Notes under the pieces: generated by a model
The model's input: only the letters and a program-made list of their open reading frames with translations
Told to the model about the DNA's origin: nothing
The model's database searches: none
DNA from: an uncultured Lachnobacterium sp.
Lineage (GTDB): Bacteria; Bacillota; Clostridia; Lachnospirales; Lachnospiraceae
DNA length: 42,853 nucleotides
Assembly: GCA_937889225.1 (NCBI GenBank)
Contig: CALAST010000057.1
Coordinates: forward strand, 1-42,853
Reading direction: 5' to 3'
In this document: one piece after another, positions 1 through 9,321 of the stretch
Numbering within the stretch: position 1 is the stretch's first letter
Layout: every line of letters starts with the position of its first letter
Program-made: the position numbers and the translations under genes

Positions 1-5
1 TTTTT

Positions 6-317
6 TTAGTATATACCTTTTTTTAGAAGTGTCAAACTAACCTCTGTACAGTAACAATCTTCTTCCAGTACATGTAACTCTAAAAAATCGAATTCAATTT
101 CTTCCACAAAGTTATCCTGATAAAACCGCGTCTTTGCCATACGTTTAAATTCTTCTATATTCGAATCCAACCAAATTGGCTTTCCTAAGTCTAAACGATT
201 GCAGGCTTCTTCCAATGCTGCAAAAATCTTATGTGTACGAGTTTCGTTGCTGTCATCTTCAATCGTTTCCGATGCAAGCATGCGAGTATTATCAAATACT
301 TTTATCCATATTCTCAT
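6..317 (-). CDS. Conserved small protein of unknown function (103 aa)
   Basis: I do not recognise this protein. It starts MRIWIKVFDN, is acidic, has no signal peptide or membrane segment, and ends VSLTLLKKGIY. Its ATG overlaps the stop codon of the upstream RNA methyltransferase by one base (TAATG), so the two are almost certainly translationally coupled and in one operon. The region around 'WLDSNIEEFKRMAKTRFYQD' looks like an ordinary soluble alpha/beta fold. The last 15 or so codons lie in a stretch that is repeated, nearly identical, at 20173-20224 without the rest of the gene, so the 3' end may have come from a short repeat. Confidence that it is a real gene is fairly high because of the coupling; the function is unknown. 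Confidence 0.75.
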   Translation of the reverse strand: MRIWIKVFDNTRMLASETIEDDSNETRTHKIFAALEEACNRLDLGKPIWLDSNIEEFKRMAKTRFYQDNFVEEIEFDFLELHVLEEDCYCTEVSLTLLKKGIY

Positions 318-1126
318 TATTTCTCCAATCTGTCTTGTTTTCTTCTTTGACGATTTGCTTCATAGATTAGAAGCGTTGCAGAAATTGCAGCATTTAAAGA
401 CTCCACTTCTCCTTCCATTGGAATTTTAATATAAGTATCTGCCATATCTGCAATTTCATCACTAAGACCATTCCCTTCATTTCCTATCAAAAATCCACAG
501 GCTGATGTGTAATTTTCTTCATCATAGTTATTTTTCCCTTTTAAATGTGCGGCATACAGTCCCACTTTCTGCTTTTTTAACTCTGCTAAGGTTTCTGCTA
601 AATCTTCCGTTACAAAAAAAGGCACACGGTAAATGCTTCCCATTGTAGAACGAATCGTCTTCGGATTAAATAAATCTACAGTGGTTTTATTCATAATGAT
701 ACCTGTAATGCCCGCACCTTCTCCGGTTCGTACCATAGTTCCTAAATTTCCCGGGTCTTGGATACTTTCCAAAATCAAAAGATGCGTTTTAGCTCCATTC
801 AATAAATCCTCTAATTTATATTCCGGCATGGAAACGATAGCAAGAATCCCTTGCGGTGTCTGTGTATCGGATACACTCTTGAATACAGAATCCGATACGA
901 CTTCATAAATTCTAACCGAATCTTTCAATCTTGCACATAATTCTTTATTTTCCACATTCCTTTCATAACTTTCTGATACATATACGGCATACAAATTTTC
1001 TTTTGGTGCTTCTGCTACCATTTTTGTGCCTTCTACTACAAATTGTTTTTTATTTTTACGTTCTTTTGCTTTTTTTAATAATGCAGATAGTTGTTTCATC
1101 TGCTGATTGGATGTACTTGTAATCAT
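317..1126 (-). CDS. TrmH/SpoU-family RNA 2'-O-methyltransferase
   Basis: S-adenosylmethionine-dependent 2'-O-ribose methyltransferase of the SPOUT (TrmH/SpoU) family, acting on rRNA or tRNA in the cytoplasm. The three family motifs are visible in order: motif 1 around residues 125-140 (QDPGNLGTMVRTGEGAG, with the Asn and Arg of the active site), motif 2 around 215-225 (LIGNEGNGLS), and motif 3 around 240-260 (IPMEGEVESLNAAISATLL), which form the trefoil knot. The N-terminal 100 residues resemble the L30e-like substrate-binding domain of RlmB/TsnR-type enzymes (VEGTKMVAEA). Length 269 aa is typical. It lies downstream of pfkA and overlaps the small protein gene that follows by one base. The exact nucleotide target cannot be told from sequence alone. 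Confidence 0.92.
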   Translation of the reverse strand: MITSTSNQQMKQLSALLKKAKERKNKKQFVVEGTKMVAEAPKENLYAVYVSESYERNVENKELCARLKDSVRIYEVVSDSVFKSVSDTQTPQGILAIVSMPEYKLEDLLNGAKTHLLILESIQDPGNLGTMVRTGEGAGITGIIMNKTTVDLFNPKTIRSTMGSIYRVPFFVTEDLAETLAELKKQKVGLYAAHLKGKNNYDEENYTSACGFLIGNEGNGLSDEIADMADTYIKIPMEGEVESLNAAISATLLIYEANRQRRKQDRLEK

Positions 1127-1244
1127 TTTATTTTTACTGAAAATTTTGACGTTTTCTAAAAATGCCTAGTTTACAGCAATTTTCTCCTTTCTCATTTCCT
1201 ACATATGGGATATATTTAGAGAAATATACCTGATATATAAACAT

Positions 1245-1270
1245 GAGGCTGCCACAAATGTGACAACCTC
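1245..1270 (-). terminator. Possible intrinsic terminator after pfkA
   Basis: On the minus strand GAGGTTGTCAC (1260-1270) can pair with GTGGCAGCCTC (1245-1255) across a four-base loop, using G-U pairs. It sits 8 bases beyond the pfkA stop codon. The following T-tract is weak (ATGTTTATAT), so termination may be partial, leaving read-through into the methyltransferase gene. Confidence 0.5.
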
Positions 1271-1277
1271 ACTCCTT

Positions 1278-2252
1278 TTATACAAGACTCTCTGTAAGTC
1301 CATATAATAACGCTGGAATTTCTTTCTTCATCCCCAATGCTTCCGTAATATCAAAGTCACAGAATTCACCATTTTGATAAGCAACGACACGATTTGTTTT
1401 TCCTTCACAAAGGAGGTCAACTGCATAAGCACCCATAGCGGTTGCATACAGACGGTCTTTACAAGTAGGTGAACCACCTCGCTGCATATGTCCGATAATG
1501 GTAGCTCTGGTTTCCATGCCGGTTGCTGCTTCAATTTTCTTTGCCATACTTCCGGAATGTCCGATACCTTCTGCATTGATAACGATATGGTGTTTTTTAC
1601 CGGCTCTCTTTTTCTGTTTGATATGGTCAATCACTTTTTGCAAATGGTCTTCATCTGCCTTTTCCGGAAGTAAAATATCTTCCGCACCGCTTGCAAGACC
1701 GCTCCATAATGCGATATAACCTGCATGACGACCCATTACTTCGATAATAGAACAACGCTCATGAGAGGTAGATGTATCACGGATTTTATCGATTGCATCA
1801 AGAGCTGTGTTAATTGCTGTATCAAAGCCGATTGTATAGTCTGTACATGCAATATCCAAATCAATTGTGGCCGGAATTGCAATTGTGTTGATGCCCTGAG
1901 CTGCGATTGCACTTGCACCTCTGAAAGAACCATCTCCACCGATTACAACAAGTGCATCAATATTATGCTTAATACAGATTTCTGCTGCTTTTACCTGATA
2001 TTCCAGTTGTGTAAATTCGTCACAACGAGCAGTTTGTAAAATAGTACCGCCTTTGGAAAGTGTATCGGAAACGCTCGAAGCATCCATTGTATAAATTTTT
2101 TCATTTAAAAGACCTTCGAACCCTCGTTTAATCCCTTTTACGGTCTTGCCTCTGTAAATTGCCTGACGAACTACTGCACGCGTTGCAGCATTCATGCCAG
2201 GTGCATCGCCCCCACTTGTTAATACGCCAATTGTACTAATCTCATTTGTCAT
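1278..2252 (-). CDS. pfkA: ATP-dependent 6-phosphofructokinase, atypical catalytic motif
   Basis: Phosphorylates fructose 6-phosphate to fructose 1,6-bisphosphate, the committed step of glycolysis. The protein (324 aa from this start) shows the nucleotide motif GVLTSGGDAPGMNAA at the N-terminus, GGDGSFRGA (the Gly after GGD marks ATP rather than PPi users), EVMGRHAGYIA, and the C-terminal substrate/effector region GHMQRGGSPTCKDRL. I chose the ATG at 2252 because AGGAGG lies eight bases upstream (2261-2266) and MTNEISTIGVLTSGGDAPG matches the family start; an upstream in-frame extension to 2411 has no ribosome binding site. Oddity: the usual PGTIDNDI catalytic loop reads PATIDLDI, keeping both aspartates but replacing Gly by Ala and Asn by Leu. 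It may be a second, specialised PfkA paralogue. It follows dnaE, as it does in many Clostridia. Confidence 0.93.
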   Translation of the reverse strand: MTNEISTIGVLTSGGDAPGMNAATRAVVRQAIYRGKTVKGIKRGFEGLLNEKIYTMDASSVSDTLSKGGTILQTARCDEFTQLEYQVKAAEICIKHNIDALVVIGGDGSFRGASAIAAQGINTIAIPATIDLDIACTDYTIGFDTAINTALDAIDKIRDTSTSHERCSIIEVMGRHAGYIALWSGLASGAEDILLPEKADEDHLQKVIDHIKQKKRAGKKHHIVINAEGIGHSGSMAKKIEAATGMETRATIIGHMQRGGSPTCKDRLYATAMGAYAVDLLCEGKTNRVVAYQNGEFCDFDITEALGMKKEIPALLYGLTESLV

Positions 2253-2425
2253 AATAATAACCTCCTGCTGTTTATCATTGCTATCATTCATCCACTCCCG
2301 GCAACCATGTATTTTCTGCTTACGAACAACCATACAATATGTTTTCTGAATACTGTCTGAATAATAACTTATTATCCCCATTATATAACTATATCGGGAT
2401 TTTGTATACACTTATTGTATATGGT

Positions 2426-5400
2426 TTAACGTTTGTTTTCAATGCTCTTTTCCACAACTTTTACATTTTTTTTGCCTAAAAATTTCGACAAATTGTCAAT
2501 TAATTCTAAATTTGCATTTACAGTTTGATTTTTTCCTAATCGTTTTACCGCTTTTGGATTTGCTACATAAATAATAACCTCATCTGTACCATCAGAATCA
2601 TATAAAATATGCTGTAATTTTTGTGCTTTTTGAGCATACTCTTCTTTTGTTGCAAACTGAAGCCATAGTTCTTTTTCCGTTTCTTCAAATGGAACAATTC
2701 GTTCACAGATGACTTTACCATTTTGTTCTTCTTCTACATTCGCATGTCCGATAACAAATACTTTTTCATCCACATTAAGACAACGTTGGTAACGTTCGTA
2801 ATCTTTTGGGAAAATAACAACTTCCACCGTTCCTGTTAAATCTTCTATAGTGATAAATGCCATTGCCTTGTTTGTTCTGGTAAACTTTATGGATTTATCC
2901 GAAATGATACCGCCTACTACAACATGCTGATTATCTTGTACTTTTATTTCTCCGCCTTGTATGCCTTTTGTTTCATCAGAATCCATTTCTCGCACAAAAT
3001 CGGAGGCCTGATTTGTAACATTCTTTTTCATCTTATCCATGTATTCTTCTAATGGATGTCCGCTTAAATAAATTCCGAGTACTTCTTTTTCAAATCCGAG
3101 TTTTATTTCTTTTTCAAATTCTCCTATATTCGGATATCTTACTTCATAATCCTTTTTCTCCTCTTCTGTGGCAAAATCAAACAAGCTCATCTGTCCGGCT
3201 ATGGTGGATTTTTTAGAAGTTGCAATCTGGTCTATAATTGCTGCATAAACCATAGTCATCTGTTGCCTTGTCCCATCAAGGCTGTCACATGCTCCTGATT
3301 TGATTAAATTTTCTATTGCACGTTTATTCAATTCCTTTTGTGCCGTACGTTTAATAAAATCCTGTAAGGTGCGATATGGCCCGCCATTTTGCCGTTCTTC
3401 AATAATGTTGTCCACGACCAAACGTCCTAAGGATTTTACTGCATACATTCCATAACGGATATTGTGGTCTTCTGTCGTAAATTCTCCCTTTCCCACATTA
3501 ATGTCCGGTGGAAGCACCTCAATACCCATTTCCTTGCAATGATAGAGGTATTCTGCTGCTTTAGAAGCATTATCAATTACAGAAGTCATAAGTGCCGCCA
3601 TAAACTCTACCGGATAATAATATTTCAACCATGCGGTCTGTACGCTGATAACTGCGTATGCCGCGGCATGTGATTTATTAAAGGCATACTTTGCAAAATC
3701 AACCATGGAATCGTAAATACTGTTAGCAGCCTCTTCCGAAATCCCATTTGCCACACATCCTTTAATTCCCTGCTCCGGGTCACCATATACAAAATTTTTT
3801 CGTTCTGCATCAATAATATACTGCTTCTTTTTACTCATGGCACGACGGATATTATCCGCTTGTCCCATTGTATAGCCGGCTAATTTTTGTACGATTTGCA
3901 TAACTTGTTCCTGATACACTATACACCCGTATGTAGGCTCTAAAATGCTCTCCAATTCCGGGGTTACGTAAGAAATCGCATCTTGATTATTTTTACCGCG
4001 AACATAATCAGGAATGAAATCCATCGGTCCGGGGCGATATAGGGAAATTCCTGCCACAATATCTTCAAAGCTCTGTGGTTTTAATTCTTTCATGAAGTTT
4101 TGCATTCCTGCCGATTCTAACTGGAATACACCTTCTGTCTTGCCTGTTCCGATAAAGTCCAACACCTCTTTATCGTTTAAATCAATATGGTCAATATCCA
4201 CATCAATGCCTTTTGAGGCTTTTATGTTTTTTACGGCATCTTTTAATACGGTAAGTGTTCGAAGACCTAAAAAATCCATTTTAAGAAGTCCTAATTCTTC
4301 CAACTGCACCATATTATATTCCGCTGTTGGCGAACCGTCGTTCGCTCTGCCTAAGGGAACGTAATTACTTGCTATTCCCGGATAAATAACAACGCCTGCT
4401 GCATGAACGGATGTATGGTTCGGAAGTCCTTCAAGCCTCTTTGCCATCTCAATTAAATCATGCTTTGCACGGTCATTTTCGTAAACACTACGAAATTCCG
4501 GATTCATTTGCAATGCTTTATCAATTGTAATATTCAACTCCATCGGCACCATTTTTGCCAAACGGTCCATCTCTGCATATGGAAAATCCAATGCCTTTCC
4601 AACAGCTTTAATCACTCCACGAGCTGCCATTGTACCAAATGTTACAATCTGTGTAACCGAATCTTTTCCATATTTTTCTTCCACATACTCAATCGCACGA
4701 TATCTCTCTGCGTACTCAAAATCCACATCAATATCCGGCATGGAAACACGTTCCGGATTTAAGAAACGTTCAAACAGCAGATTGTATTTTACCGGGTCAA
4801 TATTGGTAATTCCCGTACAATAACAAACACGGCTGCCTGCCGCAGAGCCTCGTCCCGGTCCTACCCAACAATCGTGCGTTCTGCTCCAATTAATATAATC
4901 CCATACGACTAAGATATACTCAATAAAGCCCATTTTTTCAATAATACCAAGTTCATACTGCATATCTGCATAAATGGTTTCACAGTCTTCTCGTGAATAC
5001 TCCGGGTTATTTTCATATTTCTCTTTAAATCCTTCATTACAAATATGAATCAAAAATTCTTTTGCTGTGGCAAAGCCTTCCGGCACTTCATACTTTGGAA
5101 TTTTATAATTTCCAAATTCAATTTCCACATGACAGCGGTCTGCGATTTTCTGTGTATTTTCTAACGCCTGCGTTGCATATGGGAAAAGTTTACGCATTTC
5201 TTCTTCACTTTTTACATAATACTGACCACCATCATAACGCATGCGGTCTTCATCCGTTACTTTTTTATTTGTCTGAATACACAAAAGCACATCGTGGGAA
5301 TCCACATCATCTACATACGTATAATGAATATCATTCGTACAAACCAACTCAATGCCTGTTTCATGACTTAGTCGCATCAACTCCGCATTTACTCTTTTTT

Positions 5401-5947
5401 GGTCCGCAATGCCATGGTCCTGCAACTCCAAAAAGAAATTGCCTTTTCCAAAACACCCTTCGTATTTTAATGCAATCTTTTTTGCTTCTTCATAAAACCC
5501 ACGAACCAAATATCTTGGAATTTCTCCTGCAAGACATGCTGACAATGCAATTAATCCTTCATGATACTTTTCCAATGTCTCATAATCCACTCGTGGTTTA
5601 TAATAATACCCTTCCGTAAATCCAATGGATACGATTTTCATTAAATTTTGATATCCCACATTATTTTCTGCCAAAAGAATCATATGAAAATAACGGTCTT
5701 CTCCATGCCCTAATTCCCTGTCTAGTCTGGAATTTGGTGCTACATAGACTTCACAACCAATGATAGGATTGATTCCCGCATCTTTTGCGGCTTTATAAAA
5801 ATCAATCACACCATACATAACTCCATGGTCGGTAATTGCTGCACTATTCATGCCAAGTTCTTTGACTCGATTTACATAATTTTTAATCTTATTTGACCCA
5901 TCCAAAAGACTGTATTCTGTATGGGTGTGTAAATGTACAAAAGCCAT
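2426..5947 (-). CDS. dnaE: DNA polymerase III alpha subunit, DnaE type
   Basis: Replicative C-family DNA polymerase subunit. At 1173 aa it has the expected order: PHP domain at the N-terminus (FVHLHTHTEYSLLDG, then AITDHG and a C/H-rich metal site), palm with GRGSAAGSR (nucleotide binding, about residue 365) and the catalytic PDIDVDFEYAER (about residue 400), fingers, the beta-binding and helix-hairpin-helix region, and a C-terminal OB fold (VVVGGIISDKSIKFTRTNKAMAFITIEDLTG). It lacks an inserted 3'-5' exonuclease, so it is DnaE rather than PolC. GGAG lies five bases before the ATG. It is followed 173 bases later by pfkA and preceded 30 bases upstream by the lysozyme gene, all on the same strand. 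Nothing appears broken. Confidence 0.98.
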   Translation of the reverse strand: MAFVHLHTHTEYSLLDGSNKIKNYVNRVKELGMNSAAITDHGVMYGVIDFYKAAKDAGINPIIGCEVYVAPNSRLDRELGHGEDRYFHMILLAENNVGYQNLMKIVSIGFTEGYYYKPRVDYETLEKYHEGLIALSACLAGEIPRYLVRGFYEEAKKIALKYEGCFGKGNFFLELQDHGIADQKRVNAELMRLSHETGIELVCTNDIHYTYVDDVDSHDVLLCIQTNKKVTDEDRMRYDGGQYYVKSEEEMRKLFPYATQALENTQKIADRCHVEIEFGNYKIPKYEVPEGFATAKEFLIHICNEGFKEKYENNPEYSREDCETIYADMQYELGIIEKMGFIEYILVVWDYINWSRTHDCWVGPGRGSAAGSRVCYCTGITNIDPVKYNLLFERFLNPERVSMPDIDVDFEYAERYRAIEYVEEKYGKDSVTQIVTFGTMAARGVIKAVGKALDFPYAEMDRLAKMVPMELNITIDKALQMNPEFRSVYENDRAKHDLIEMAKRLEGLPNHTSVHAAGVVIYPGIASNYVPLGRANDGSPTAEYNMVQLEELGLLKMDFLGLRTLTVLKDAVKNIKASKGIDVDIDHIDLNDKEVLDFIGTGKTEGVFQLESAGMQNFMKELKPQSFEDIVAGISLYRPGPMDFIPDYVRGKNNQDAISYVTPELESILEPTYGCIVYQEQVMQIVQKLAGYTMGQADNIRRAMSKKKQYIIDAERKNFVYGDPEQGIKGCVANGISEEAANSIYDSMVDFAKYAFNKSHAAAYAVISVQTAWLKYYYPVEFMAALMTSVIDNASKAAEYLYHCKEMGIEVLPPDINVGKGEFTTEDHNIRYGMYAVKSLGRLVVDNIIEERQNGGPYRTLQDFIKRTAQKELNKRAIENLIKSGACDSLDGTRQQMTMVYAAIIDQIATSKKSTIAGQMSLFDFATEEEKKDYEVRYPNIGEFEKEIKLGFEKEVLGIYLSGHPLEEYMDKMKKNVTNQASDFVREMDSDETKGIQGGEIKVQDNQHVVVGGIISDKSIKFTRTNKAMAFITIEDLTGTVEVVIFPKDYERYQRCLNVDEKVFVIGHANVEEEQNGKVICERIVPFEETEKELWLQFATKEEYAQKAQKLQHILYDSDGTDEVIIYVANPKAVKRLGKNQTVNANLELIDNLSKFLGKKNVKVVEKSIENKR

Positions 5948-5977
5948 TTTTACTCCTTTTCTTACTTTTATATTCCA

Positions 5978-7987
5978 TTAATACGCCCGATAACAAGTAT
6001 TCATATCAACATATTCCTTTATTCCGTTTATCTTACCGCTATCTGTATACTGCCATATATCATATTTGCCTGCATATCCTAATGTATCATTATAACGTGC
6101 TACCCAAATCGAATATGACTCCAACTCAGAACTATACAGATTATCTCTAAACCAGTATGTATTCGCATAAACACCCGGTTTATATCCTGCATTCTGAACA
6201 GTTTTACAAAATGCCTTTACAACATCGGTTCTTGCTCGTCGACTTAAGCTATTTGCTCGTCCACCGGAAAGCATTTCCGTATCTATATAAATCGGGAACG
6301 AAAGATTATAACCGGAAACGTAAGAAAGTGCCATACTGGCTTCTTCTACTGCTTCCGCCTCTGTAATTGCCTGTGAAAAGAAATACACACCAACTTTAAT
6401 GCCTGCTGCGGTTGCCCCTGCAATATTCTCTTTAAAACGAGAGTCTTCATAAATAACCCCATTCTGAGAACCTCGGTATCCTACACGGATAATGGCAAAT
6501 TCAACTCCTGCATTGGCTACTGCTTTCCAATCAATTTTTCCTTGCCATTTGGATACATCAATTCCCATGCTTTTCTTTATCATGGAGCCATCTTCATTAA
6601 AATCATAACGAACTCCACCGATGGTCTGTTGTCCTGTTACTTTATTGTGGTTTGCATCATAATAATAAAGTCGTCCATCAATTGTCTGCCAACCGCTATA
6701 TCTTACATTTCCATAAAAGAAATCCGTTGTTCCATAATCTTTCATCGTAGCAATTTTTTCTGCTTTTTCATCCAGATACAATACATTCCCCTGTTTGTCC
6801 AAAAGCTGTGTGGTATTGTCTGTAAACTTGCTCACCGTTATGGTGCTTTTTATCACATCTGTCTGTATCGTTCCAGCCTCATCAGCCATATAAGAAATCG
6901 TAACGTTTACATTCGCTGTTCCTTCTTTTAATCCGGTAAAAATTGCACAAGTCTTGCTTTCATCTGTCAATGAAATAGATACTATATCAGAATTATCTAC
7001 TGCCCAATCAAAACCGGTTATAATTCCATTTGCATTATTCACTTCTAAATTTAAAGCCGCTGTTTTCGATACTTCTTCTCCCTGATAATAGAGAATCAGC
7101 TGTTTTGGCAATTTTACATCTGCCGAAACAATTACAGGCAGCGTTTCCGCTCCGCCATCATCTTCCAAAGAACCGGAACTTTCTATTTCACTACCTTCTT
7201 CACTTGGCAAAACTTGATTTACCACAAGACAATTTGTTTCATTACTTACGCTTGCCTCGGAAAATTTTGTCATGTCCACTTCCGAAGATGGTATTTTATC
7301 CGTTTTAACTGTACTTTCCAAAGGGTCATCTGTGCTTGTATCATGCTTTTGCGTTGCTACTGTTCCACCTGTATTTGCACCTTTATCTTCTGAAACTGCT
7401 TGATTTCCCGTACCTGACTGCACTTCGTCCTTAATTTCCACTTTTTCATATTCAATTTTCTCTTTCACGGCAAATGTAATTGGATTTTGGCGAATGATAT
7501 AGCCCTCTACTTCCGTAAGTGTAACAACGTAATTTCCGCCTTCCAGATTTTTCATATGGATAATGCCATCCATATCATTGTCAGTATAAGTTTCTCCGGA
7601 TGTACTTCCCTCTTTCGCAACTGTAATCTCAAATGGAACACCTTTGATTCTTCCGGAAACGTCATCTACGAATTTCACTTTCAAATCCTTTTCAATGGAA
7701 CTTCCCGTAAAGGTCATTGTATGAATTTCTTCTACATCTTCAGTCATCTCAGTTTCCGTTTCTATTTCTGTTTCCTGTACAACTAAAAGCTCCGTCTCTT
7801 CTTCCACGATTTCCTCATATTCTTCTGTTTCAGTTTCCGTTTCCAATACAATTGCAGATGCATCTTTTTGATAACTTCCATAAACACCGCCACCAAGCAA
7901 TACTCCAAGCAACAAAATCATCACAATTTCTACGCCTGTTTTTTGTACATGAGACATGCTTTTTATCTTTAAAATTAAGCTTTCCAT
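5978..7987 (-). CDS. Membrane-anchored GH25 lysozyme with SpaA-like, Ig-like and cell-wall-binding modules
   Basis: Predicted exported muramidase (669 aa). Order of parts: a short basic N-terminus and one hydrophobic segment at about 18-37 (IVMILLLGVLLGGGVYG) acting as signal anchor; a Glu/Thr-rich linker at about 48-90; a SpaA/prealbumin-like beta domain at about 93-175 (KVKFVDDVSGRIKGVPFEIT); a low-complexity Ser/Thr linker; an Ig-like (Big_2-type) domain at about 290-385; a choline/glucan-binding-like repeat at about 415-470 (GWQTIDGRLYYYDANHNK); and the GH25 catalytic domain from about 472 (MGIDVSKWQGKIDW, IIRVGYRG, PIYIDTEM with the Asp and Glu of the active site, IWQYTDSG). It ends right after the catalytic domain. 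GGA lies upstream of the ATG. It sits 30 bases upstream of dnaE. It most likely trims peptidoglycan during growth or division; the SpaA-like module is unusual here. Confidence 0.93.
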   Translation of the reverse strand: MESLILKIKSMSHVQKTGVEIVMILLLGVLLGGGVYGSYQKDASAIVLETETETEEYEEIVEEETELLVVQETEIETETEMTEDVEEIHTMTFTGSSIEKDLKVKFVDDVSGRIKGVPFEITVAKEGSTSGETYTDNDMDGIIHMKNLEGGNYVVTLTEVEGYIIRQNPITFAVKEKIEYEKVEIKDEVQSGTGNQAVSEDKGANTGGTVATQKHDTSTDDPLESTVKTDKIPSSEVDMTKFSEASVSNETNCLVVNQVLPSEEGSEIESSGSLEDDGGAETLPVIVSADVKLPKQLILYYQGEEVSKTAALNLEVNNANGIITGFDWAVDNSDIVSISLTDESKTCAIFTGLKEGTANVNVTISYMADEAGTIQTDVIKSTITVSKFTDNTTQLLDKQGNVLYLDEKAEKIATMKDYGTTDFFYGNVRYSGWQTIDGRLYYYDANHNKVTGQQTIGGVRYDFNEDGSMIKKSMGIDVSKWQGKIDWKAVANAGVEFAIIRVGYRGSQNGVIYEDSRFKENIAGATAAGIKVGVYFFSQAITEAEAVEEASMALSYVSGYNLSFPIYIDTEMLSGGRANSLSRRARTDVVKAFCKTVQNAGYKPGVYANTYWFRDNLYSSELESYSIWVARYNDTLGYAGKYDIWQYTDSGKINGIKEYVDMNTCYRAY

Positions 7988-8017
7988 AACATTTTTCCTA
8001 TCTTTTTCATTTTACTT

Positions 8018-8162
8018 AATTAATGTGAGTTTAACTATGAACTATCTAAAACCCACATTCTATCGGGGTATAAAAAATTACCAACAAATACGATATGTAT
8101 CGTGTTTTTCATACTTTATTACTTACTTTTTATTGGATTTTTTTATCGAACTTACATTAATT
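8018..8162 (-). repeat. MITE-like inverted-repeat stretch between traX-like gene and lysozyme
   Basis: AATTAATGTGAGTT at 8018-8031 and its complement with one mismatch, AACTTACATTAATT, at 8149-8162 bound a 145-base AT-rich, non-coding stretch. The right end overlaps the stop codon of the TraX-like gene. Inside is a small palindrome ACGATA-TG-TATCGT near 8090-8103. The stretch also has to hold the lysozyme promoter. No transposase and no convincing target duplication are visible, so the element status is an inference. Confidence 0.35.
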
Positions 8163-9003
8163 ATACTCCTAACAAGACACATATTATCCCCAACAAAAAC
8201 AAATGTATCGGATAAAATGCGTAAAATAAATATTTCGTCTGTTTTCCTCTCGTTCCATCATACTTCATAATAAATGGAAGCATACATATTGCGAGATATT
8301 CTGTAGAACTGCTCAAAAGACCTAACGACAAAATTGAACTGCTAAATCCAACCACTTTCTGACTGCGAAACAGCCAAATAATTGCAATAGCCACCACACC
8401 CGCCATTCCATAGTCCGTCATAAGAATATCTTCTGCAATCACACCCATTCCTGCAATCACAACAAAAAATAAAAATGCTTTTATACAGTTTCCGATAAAT
8501 TTATCCCATTTCTTTTCCTGCCATTTCTGAAACAGCCTTTCAAGCCAATTCAAACAATTAATACACAAAAGCCCTAACAGCAATGTAAAGAATACATTGT
8601 TATAAGTCGGACTCCAAAATGTTCCTTCCAATGCAAAATCAAATGGTATTTCCGACAGCAATGCAAATAAAAACAAGCGAAATGCATATTTTCCTACATT
8701 TCTCGTATGTAAAAATCCTTCTACAAGCAAAAAGCAATATATCGGAAATGCCATACGCCCTATCAAACGCATATATTCATATATGGTGTACATCAACTCT
8801 TGATTTTGAGAAAACCATACGATGATTTTATCTCCTAAATAGTCGCTCATCTGCATTGACGCTGTAATCCTATACGATGCTTCAAACAATCGCCACAATA
8901 CGACTGCTCCTATATGGTCAATCAACATCGTAATTAACGCAATCATTTTCAAATGATAACCGGAAAAGCCTTTCATTTGGATTATAGTATTATTGTCAGA
9001 CAT
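8161..9003 (-). CDS. TraX-like polytopic membrane protein
   Basis: A 280-aa membrane protein of the TraX family, named for the F-plasmid protein needed for N-acetylation of pilin; chromosomal copies are common in Firmicutes and are of unknown role, possibly acyl transfer at the membrane. Visible hallmarks are the N-terminal FSGYHLKMIALITMLIDHIGAV, the central MRLIGRMAFPIYCFLLVEGF followed by HTRNVGKYAFRLFLFALLSEIPFD, and the C-terminal YAFYPIHLFLLGIICVLLG. About seven to eight hydrophobic segments can be counted. AGGAGG lies just upstream of the ATG. It is in the same direction as the lysozyme and separated from glgP by a strong terminator, so it has its own promoter or starts a new unit. No conjugation genes are nearby. 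Confidence 0.85.
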   Translation of the reverse strand: MSDNNTIIQMKGFSGYHLKMIALITMLIDHIGAVVLWRLFEASYRITASMQMSDYLGDKIIVWFSQNQELMYTIYEYMRLIGRMAFPIYCFLLVEGFLHTRNVGKYAFRLFLFALLSEIPFDFALEGTFWSPTYNNVFFTLLLGLLCINCLNWLERLFQKWQEKKWDKFIGNCIKAFLFFVVIAGMGVIAEDILMTDYGMAGVVAIAIIWLFRSQKVVGFSSSILSLGLLSSSTEYLAICMLPFIMKYDGTRGKQTKYLFYAFYPIHLFLLGIICVLLGV

Positions 9004-9251
9004 TTTAAACCTCCTCTTATTTCTCAGATTTAAAAATCATACCATGTTTTCTTTTTCCATACAAGAAATATATAAATAACAAATATAATTAAACCTATAT
9101 CCCCTTCTCTCTCATTTCCATATTTTTCTTCTATAATTTTCAGACTAAATACGCCTTTTCAAGAAATTTCAACCTAGTTACACCCAATGAACTTTTAGAA
9201 ATCATCAAATAATTTCTTTCAAAGACACCTGCTCCTTACTTTTCGTCAAAA
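9004..9251. other. Intergenic stretch upstream of traX-like gene
   Basis: AT-rich, no open frame with a ribosome binding site and no RNA gene that I can recognise. It must contain the promoter of the TraX-like gene on the minus strand. I see no clear -35/-10 pair. Confidence 0.4.
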
Positions 9252-9285
9252 AAGCTGCCACACTATTTTAATAGTGCGGCAGCTT
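9252..9285 (-). terminator. Strong intrinsic terminator after glgP
   Basis: AAGCTGCCACACTATT (9252-9267) is complementary to AATAGTGCGGCAGCTT (9270-9285) apart from one G-U position. Read on the minus strand the stem is followed by a run of Ts, placed 37 bases beyond the glgP stop codon. It ends the ileS-glgP transcript. Confidence 0.9.
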
Positions 9286-9321
9286 CTCTTTCAACTGCTT
9301 TCTTGTAAAAAACAGTCCTTT

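Noticed and set aside
2253..2411. Longer N-terminus for pfkA
   Set aside because: No ribosome binding site and no resemblance to PfkA; the AGGAGG before 2252 fixes the start.
8161..9003. TraX-like gene as evidence for a conjugative element
   Set aside because: No relaxase, coupling protein, integrase or other transfer genes are in the window; chromosomal TraX-like genes are common in Firmicutes.
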